64,000 bases of DNA from Allobosea sp. BK604. GTDB lineage: Bacteria > Pseudomonadota > Alphaproteobacteria > Rhizobiales > Beijerinckiaceae. The translations under genes were made by a program, and so were the position numbers. The notes under the pieces were generated by a model. That model did no database searches. It saw nothing but the letters and a program-made list of their open reading frames with translations, and was not told where the DNA came from. Position 1 is the stretch's first letter, and every line of letters begins with the position of its first letter. Where the stretch lies: positions 434,001 through 498,000 of the forward strand of contig NZ_SLZF01000005.1 in the NCBI RefSeq assembly GCF_004341515.1. Direction: 5' to 3'. This document shows, in pieces, positions 58,745 to 64,000 of the stretch.

Positions 58745-61147
58745 CTAGCTCGTGGGATCCGCCAGCATCGCCCGGATCTTGCGGGCCAGTTGCTCAAGGT
58801 CGAAGGGCTTGCTGATCATGTCCATGCCATCTGCCAGAAAAGCGCTCTTGTTGACCGCATTGGCCGCATAGCCGGTGATGAACAGCACCTTCAGATCGGG
58901 GATAAGATCGCGCGCGACCTCGGCCAATTGCCGCCCGTTCATCCCCGGCAGGCCGACATCCGAGATCATCAGATCGAAATGGATGTCCTGACGGAGCTTC
59001 GCGATGGCCATATCGGCGTTGACAGCCTCGACCGCGCTATAGCCCAGATCCTGCAGGACCTCGACGACGAGCAGCCGCACGGACGGATCGTCTTCGACAA
59101 CGAGGACGCTCTCGCCAGCGCCCTGCGGCACCTGGGAAGTCCCGCGAATGTCGACGTCACGCTCCTCCAGACTGCGCGGCAGATAGAGCGTGATGGCCGT
59201 GCCCTGGCCGAGCTTGCTTTTGATCTCGACCCCGCCTCCGGATTGCTGCGCGAAGCCGTAGACCATCGACAATCCCAGGCCGGTCCCCTGACCAATGGGC
59301 TTTGTCGTGAAGAACGGTTCGAAGACCTTCTCGAGCACGTCCGCCGGCATCCCGCTCCCTGTATCCCGCACGGTGATCGCGATGAAGTCATGCTTTCCCT
59401 GAACGGTCAGGCCGGGAACGTCGCCTCCCACGAGCGCGACATTGTGGGTTTCGATGCTGAGCTGCCCGCCATCGGGCATGGCGTCGCGAGCATTGATCGC
59501 AAGGTTGAGCAGCGCATTTTCGAGCTGGTTCGCATCGGTGACCGCTGCCCAGCAATCCGGCGATGGCTGAACAAGCAGCTGAACCTGTTCGCCGAGGCTA
59601 CGGTCGAGCAATTCCCGCATGTCCAGAATGAGCTGCCGGACATCGGTCGGCTTGCGGTCGAGCGGTTGCCGTCGCGAGAAGGCGAGCAATCTATGAGTGA
59701 GGCCCGCAGCCCGCTGCGCCGAAACCGTGGCCGCCTCCATGAACCGCTCCACGCCATCGAGCCTGCCTGATGCAAGCCTGCGCTTGATGATATCGAGCGC
59801 GCCCATGATGCCGGTGAGCATATTGTTGAAGTCATGGGCGATGCCGCCCGTCAGCTGGCCGACCGCCTCCATTTTCTGGCTCTGCCGCAGTTGCGCCTCA
59901 GCCTCGCGCAGAGCGGTCTCCTGCTCCTTCTCGACCGTGATATGCCGCCCATAGAGATAGACCGTCTCGCCCTCGCGCGATGCGGTCCAGGAGAGCCAGC
60001 GCGGCGACCCGTCCGCATGCTTCATCCGGCTCTCGAACGCAGCGCCGCCTTCGCGCAGCGCCTTGGCGTAGCCGGCTGCAACGAGATCGGCATCGTCCGG
60101 CCAGGCCAGCTCCGAAACAAGCTTGCCGACGAAGTCAGCAATCTCCACGCCGAAAATGGCTGCCCAGGCCGGATTGGCGTCGAGGATACGCCCCCGGGCA
60201 TCGGTCACTGCGAGCATGTCACGGGAATTCAGCCAGACCCGGTCGCGGTCGCGCGTTCGTTCCCTGACGCTTTCCGAAAGCCCTTCGTTGAGGCGCTTCA
60301 GCCTCTCCTCGTTCGATTTCGAGGCCGTGATGTCGTAGGCGACGCCGATATAGCGTAGGCCCGGCCCGGAGAGATCGCGCACATATTCGCCGCGGCGAGC
60401 AAGCCAGCGGTGTTCGCCTGTGTCCGCGCGGGTGACGCGGAACTCGATATTGGAATCGGGCTTCGGCTGGTCGGGCAGGATCGGCTCGATGATCGGACGA
60501 TCATCCGGGTGGACCAGCTGATTGACCGTGGCGACCGGCAGGATGCGGGTCGGATGCAGGCCGAGCAGCCGGCAGAACTGTTCCGAGACCGTCACCGTGC
60601 CAAAACCCTGCGCGTGCTCGAATGTCCCGATCGCGCCGGCGGACTGGGCGATGCGGAGCTGCTCCTGAACGCGTTTCTGCTCGGTGACGTCGACGAGGTC
60701 GCCAACGAATTTCAGGGGCTCGTCATCCGCGCCGAAGATCGCCCTGCCCTTGGCGTGGACCCAGCGCGTCGTCCCGTCGCCTTTGACCAGGCGATAGTCC
60801 TTCGAGAAGATCTCTGCCCCAGCCAAGATGCCGGCCACGGCCAGGCGGATGCGTTTCTGATCATCGGCGGCGATATTGGCGAAGAACCGGCTGGTCGGAA
60901 CGCCTCGCGCCAGCTCGACCGGATCCTGCGAGGTCAGCGTGGCGAAGCGTGCATCGCCGGTCAGCCGCTTGCCGGGAATGTCCCATTCCCAACCTCCGGT
61001 CGCACCGGCGGCATCGAGCGTGAGATGAAGGCGGTGCTCCGCATCGCGGATATCCGATCTGAGGCGTGCGAGCTCGGCGGCAAGCTGGTTGCGCAAGTCG
61101 TCCGCGCCGTCCTCGTCGATGCGATCAGGTCCTTCAGCGTGAGACAT
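58745..61147 (-). CDS. Hybrid histidine kinase (PAS-HisKA-HATPase-REC)
   Basis: 800 residues, soluble. Three PAS-like blocks occupy roughly 35-420 (second with GFGTVTVSEQFCRLLGLHPT, third with RDMLAVTDARGRILDANPAW). The H box is QLTGGIAHDFNNM (H438), followed by N, G1 and G2 boxes (NLAINARDAMP, DTGSGMP, GLGLSMVYG). A C-terminal receiver domain has its acceptor Asp at 730 (SDVGLPG). Last gene of the chemosensory operon; one-base overlap with cheC. Confidence 0.93.
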   Translation of the reverse strand: MSHAEGPDRIDEDGADDLRNQLAAELARLRSDIRDAEHRLHLTLDAAGATGGWEWDIPGKRLTGDARFATLTSQDPVELARGVPTSRFFANIAADDQKRIRLAVAGILAGAEIFSKDYRLVKGDGTTRWVHAKGRAIFGADDEPLKFVGDLVDVTEQKRVQEQLRIAQSAGAIGTFEHAQGFGTVTVSEQFCRLLGLHPTRILPVATVNQLVHPDDRPIIEPILPDQPKPDSNIEFRVTRADTGEHRWLARRGEYVRDLSGPGLRYIGVAYDITASKSNEERLKRLNEGLSESVRERTRDRDRVWLNSRDMLAVTDARGRILDANPAWAAIFGVEIADFVGKLVSELAWPDDADLVAAGYAKALREGGAAFESRMKHADGSPRWLSWTASREGETVYLYGRHITVEKEQETALREAEAQLRQSQKMEAVGQLTGGIAHDFNNMLTGIMGALDIIKRRLASGRLDGVERFMEAATVSAQRAAGLTHRLLAFSRRQPLDRKPTDVRQLILDMRELLDRSLGEQVQLLVQPSPDCWAAVTDANQLENALLNLAINARDAMPDGGQLSIETHNVALVGGDVPGLTVQGKHDFIAITVRDTGSGMPADVLEKVFEPFFTTKPIGQGTGLGLSMVYGFAQQSGGGVEIKSKLGQGTAITLYLPRSLEERDVDIRGTSQVPQGAGESVLVVEDDPSVRLLVVEVLQDLGYSAVEAVNADMAIAKLRQDIHFDLMISDVGLPGMNGRQLAEVARDLIPDLKVLFITGYAANAVNKSAFLADGMDMISKPFDLEQLARKIRAMLADPTS

Positions 61148-61785
61148 CAGCCGGCATCTTCCGTCACTCGGTCAATGAAATCGGCGATCAGGATCTTGAG
61201 AGCTGCCATCGAGGGCAGATCCATCAGCATGGCGATGTAGCCGCGGATATTGCGATCCTGGACTGAGAAATTGATGTAGAGAAACAGGACGAGTGCACCC
61301 TCATCAGTATCTTCCGCATGGGCGAAGAGCTGCTCCCCGCTCCCGCGAATGATTTCCGGGAGAGACATCTTGAGCGACTGCTTGAGCATGTTGGCCATTG
61401 TGCCCAGGCAGTTGTTGAGGATGACATTGCCTGTCTCGGCGAGCGCCTCGCTTTCGAGTTCCAGAACATGCTCGGCGCTGGCTTCATCGCCCATCACGGC
61501 GCGCGCCAGTTCGAGGCTTTTGGTTTCAGGGAAGATCAGGAGGGCGCGTCCGGAAAATGCGCCTTCGAAATCCTGCTTCACCGCGACGAGATCTTCGCTC
61601 TCGCGCTGCCCGATCAGGGACGCCGCCGCGGCCTGCGTAACGATCTCGACCGAGGGCACAGATAATAGGACCTGACGGCCAACCATCTTGCGCAGGCTCG
61701 ATGCAGCCCGGCTAACGCCGATATTGACGACCTCGGTCAGCGCATCGCGCTCAAGCTCGTCCAAGCTGATATTTACGCTCGTCAT
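61147..61785 (-). CDS. cheC: CheC-family phosphatase
   Basis: 212 residues with two phosphatase centres of the CheC type: DALTEVVNIG and ESEALAETGNVILN (E and N in the Dx3Ex2N pattern). CheC removes phosphate from CheY. Overlaps the response regulator upstream and the kinase downstream. No CheD gene is seen in the window. Confidence 0.85.
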   Translation of the reverse strand: MTSVNISLDELERDALTEVVNIGVSRAASSLRKMVGRQVLLSVPSVEIVTQAAAASLIGQRESEDLVAVKQDFEGAFSGRALLIFPETKSLELARAVMGDEASAEHVLELESEALAETGNVILNNCLGTMANMLKQSLKMSLPEIIRGSGEQLFAHAEDTDEGALVLFLYINFSVQDRNIRGYIAMLMDLPSMAALKILIADFIDRVTEDAG

Positions 61786-62165
61786 CCCCGCGCCTGCTTC
61801 AGGCGCAAAGCCGCCCCCTCGATAAACCCTGCCATGCCATCTTCGGTGACCGGCTTGTTCACAAATGTCGCGTTGACGGCCCGTGCGCGTGAAATGACCT
61901 CATCCTGAATGTTGGCGGTGATGATCGCGATCGGCATGTTGGGGTGCGATTTGCGCAGGTCGGCTGCCAGATCGAGCCCGTCGCGACCGGGCATGTTGAA
62001 ATCGAGCACCGCAACATCGATCTGCTGCTCGGCGACCAGTTGGAGCGCCTCTTCTGCGTTGCTCGCCTCGACTTTGACCCAATCGGGTTTGAGGGCCGCT
62101 ATGGTTTTTCCGGCGACGATACGTGCGAGCTTACTATCGTCGACAACCATTATTGTAACCGCCAT
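61782..62165 (-). CDS. Response regulator, CheY-like
   Basis: 127 residues, a lone receiver domain: acidic pair D9-D10, acceptor D55 (VAVLDFNMPG), T83 and K104. It is the likely phospho-target of CheA and the substrate of the CheC protein. Its stop overlaps the cheC start (ATGA). Confidence 0.9.
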   Translation of the reverse strand: MAVTIMVVDDSKLARIVAGKTIAALKPDWVKVEASNAEEALQLVAEQQIDVAVLDFNMPGRDGLDLAADLRKSHPNMPIAIITANIQDEVISRARAVNATFVNKPVTEDGMAGFIEGAALRLKQARG

Positions 62166-62244
62166 TTGAAGATTCCACCTTGCAATCTTTGGGACGAAGA
62201 ATTGTTCCGTATCGCGGAGCGAACTCCGAATTCCGATCAAGTCT

Positions 62245-62493
62245 TCATGGTGGCTCATCCTTATGCGCGATCAATGGCAGGATATGGTCAGCCGAAAACC
62301 GATCCGGCGCTTCGCCGATGACGGTGGGGCGCATGGCGACGAGCACCTGCCAAAGCGCCGTATGAATGCGCTCGGCGGCCAGAACGACCCGGCTCTGCGG
62401 AGATGCGGACAGAGCCGAGAGCAGCGCTTCCGCCTCGTCGACGCAGCAGCGGCCCGTCAGCCTGATCTCGCGTTCCTCGACTGTGACCGTCAT
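62245..62493 (-). CDS. STAS-domain protein
   Basis: 82 residues of the anti-sigma-antagonist/MlaB-like STAS fold (MTVTVEEREIRLTGRCCVDE; SRVVLAAERIHTALWQVLVA). The phospho-Ser of classical antagonists is not obvious. Between cheA and the CheY-like gene; overlaps cheA by four bases and is followed by a 79-base gap. Confidence 0.75.
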   Translation of the reverse strand: MTVTVEEREIRLTGRCCVDEAEALLSALSASPQSRVVLAAERIHTALWQVLVAMRPTVIGEAPDRFSADHILPLIAHKDEPP

Positions 62494-64000
62494 GCCAGCA
62501 AGGCCTCCAGATCGAGCACCATGACGATCCGGCCATCACCGAGCACGGTGGTCCCAAGGATACCTTTCACCGCCTTCAACAGGCCCGCTGGCGGACGGAG
62601 CAATGTCTCGAAGCGTTCACCGATGCTGTCGACCACGAGGCCAAGCGCGGAGGCTCCGATTTCGAGGACGAGCAGCAGCTCTTCCGAGCGCGTCTGGACG
62701 GTGCTTCCGACAATATCGCCCAATCGCAGGATGGGAATCGTTCGGTCGCGCAACACGCAGACTTCGCTCGATCGGACCTGCGTTATAGCGCTCGCGGGGA
62801 TTCTGACCGTCTCGGTGATTGAATCCATCGGCACACCGTACTGCTCTCCCGCAACAGTCACCAGGATCACGCGGCTCATGGCAAAGCTGGTGGGCAGAGA
62901 GAGACCGATCGTCGTGCCTGTTCCGACCGCGCTGACGATTGTGACCTTACCGCCCAGGCGGCGAACCGAGGCGCGCACCGCATCCATGCCGACGCCGCGA
63001 CCGGAGAGATTCGACACGGTCTCAGAGGTCGAAAAGCCGGGCGTAAACAGGAGTTCGAGGCTCTCGCTTTCGCCGAGCGTTGCTGCCGTCTCGGCCGAGA
63101 TCAACCCGCGCGCCAGCGCCGCGGCGCGAATATGCCCGGGCTCGATCCCGCGCCCGTCATCGCGGAGCTCGAGCTCGATGCGGTGGCCGACCTGCCGGGC
63201 GTCGACCGAGATCGTTCCTTTCGCAGGCTTGCCTGCGATCTGCCGCTGTTCCTCGGTCTCGATACCGTGGTCGACCGCGTTGCGGATGATGTGAAGCATG
63301 GGCTCGTAGAGACCATCGACGATCGTCTTGTCCGCCTCGATCTCGCCTCCGGTGACGTCGAGCTGCAACGGCTTGCCGGTCTGCCCGGAAATCTCCCTGA
63401 CGAGGCGCGACAGGCGCCGGAGCGTGTCGCCCAGCGGCACCATCCGCACATCGGTCGCGGCCCGCTGAAGCTGGTTGACCAGGCGTCCGAGATCCTGCTG
63501 CGCAGCAGCGACATTGCGGGACAGGGCGAGGCCGCCCTCGAGCGCCTGCGCCTGTGCAACGAGAGCGGACATGCCGTTCTTGGCGGTCAGGAGCTCCCCG
63601 ACGAGCGCGACGATGTCGTCGATGCGCGCGAGATCGACGCGGATCGTCCGCATCACCGTCTCTCCGCTCTCGGCCGGGAGTTCCTTCGGATCGGGCGAGG
63701 CATCCTGCGCAATCGCGATCTGATCGGGGATGAGCCGAAAGACCGCCTCGATCTCCGCGCGCTTCGCCGTCGATATCGCCTCGAAGATCAGATTGCTGCG
63801 AAACGGATCGAATTCGGTCGGATCAGGCCAATCCTCCCGCGTCGAGACCCGCGTAAAGACCAGGTCCGGTACAGCGGCCATGAGCGAGACCGGATCATCG
63901 CCATTGAAGAAGCATTCCGGCGCCGGTGAATAGCGAAGCGCGACCGCCTTGCCGCGTTGCAGCGCCGGATGGGCTTCGAACAATCCTGCGGCCCAATGCG
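62490..64000 (-). CDS. cheA: Chemotaxis histidine kinase CheA (partial, runs off window)
   Basis: The C-terminal 500 or so residues: dimerisation helices, the ATP-binding boxes (HIIRNAVDHGIE, DDGRGIEP, GFSTSETVSNLSGRGVGMD) and the C-terminal CheW-like domain. The phosphotransfer (Hpt) part lies beyond the edge; the frame stays open to 64000. Probably a dedicated chemosensory system, not necessarily flagellar. Receptor and CheW genes would be expected further right. Confidence 0.93.
   Translation of the reverse strand, partial: HWAAGLFEAHPALQRGKAVALRYSPAPECFFNGDDPVSLMAAVPDLVFTRVSTREDWPDPTEFDPFRSNLIFEAISTAKRAEIEAVFRLIPDQIAIAQDASPDPKELPAESGETVMRTIRVDLARIDDIVALVGELLTAKNGMSALVAQAQALEGGLALSRNVAAAQQDLGRLVNQLQRAATDVRMVPLGDTLRRLSRLVREISGQTGKPLQLDVTGGEIEADKTIVDGLYEPMLHIIRNAVDHGIETEEQRQIAGKPAKGTISVDARQVGHRIELELRDDGRGIEPGHIRAAALARGLISAETAATLGESESLELLFTPGFSTSETVSNLSGRGVGMDAVRASVRRLGGKVTIVSAVGTGTTIGLSLPTSFAMSRVILVTVAGEQYGVPMDSITETVRIPASAITQVRSSEVCVLRDRTIPILRLGDIVGSTVQTRSEELLLVLEIGASALGLVVDSIGERFETLLRPPAGLLKAVKGILGTTVLGDGRIVMVLDLEALLA

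Noticed and set aside
1-64000. CRISPR arrays, tRNA or rRNA genes, transposase genes, prophage structural genes
   Set aside because: Looked for; none seen. The only mobile-looking items are small palindromic repeats without transposase.

Overview
The window is GC-rich (roughly 65%) and its gene content points to an alphaproteobacterium of the order Hyphomicrobiales, in the Bosea/Methylobacterium range. The evidence is a BcsA-BcsB-BcsZ cellulose operon, small proteins typical of that order (DUF982, DUF4167-like), Rhizobiales-type palindromic repeats, and many promoters of the EcfG (general stress sigma factor) type. I cannot fix the genus from sequence alone.

Layout. 0.6-9.1 kb is a cellulose synthase operon (bcsA, bcsB, bcsZ, a periplasmic TPR protein) ending in a small diguanylate cyclase, so the c-di-GMP source sits beside its PilZ-domain target. 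9.1-12.3 kb has small exported proteins and a PQQ-type aldose sugar dehydrogenase with a cytochrome c. 12.5-27.7 kb is the most coherent block, a coenzyme F420 island: a DHA2 exporter, a LysR regulator, a tandem EthD protein, F420-dependent glucose-6-phosphate dehydrogenase (fgd), cofE, cofD, then on the other strand an oligopeptide-type ABC importer with an LLM oxidoreductase and a tautomerase, and finally cofC, fused cofGH and 6-phosphogluconolactonase. Read together, glucose 6-phosphate reduces F420, the lactonase removes the product, and the LLM enzyme can spend F420H2 on an imported or exported substrate that I cannot identify.

27.8-36 kb carries regulators (LysR, AraC), an NmrA-like reductase, a TerC family protein behind a probable yybP-ykoY manganese riboswitch, and small secreted proteins. 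36-58.6 kb is an accessory region of short genes. I found six exact EcfG promoters there (GGAAC-N16-CGTT) and about six weaker ones, nearly all just upstream of small genes. One exact copy is followed within 70 bases by a strong terminator with no ORF, which predicts a stress-induced small RNA. The region also holds a large autotransporter with the decayed tail of a second copy, an SRAP (HMCES/YedK) protein, Nudix and GST enzymes, a CdiI-like immunity protein, an ABC exporter membrane domain with no ATPase, and a PHB-depolymerase-type esterase.

58.7-64 kb is a minus-strand chemosensory or phosphorelay operon (CheA, STAS, CheY-like, CheC, hybrid histidine kinase). CheA runs off the right edge of the window.
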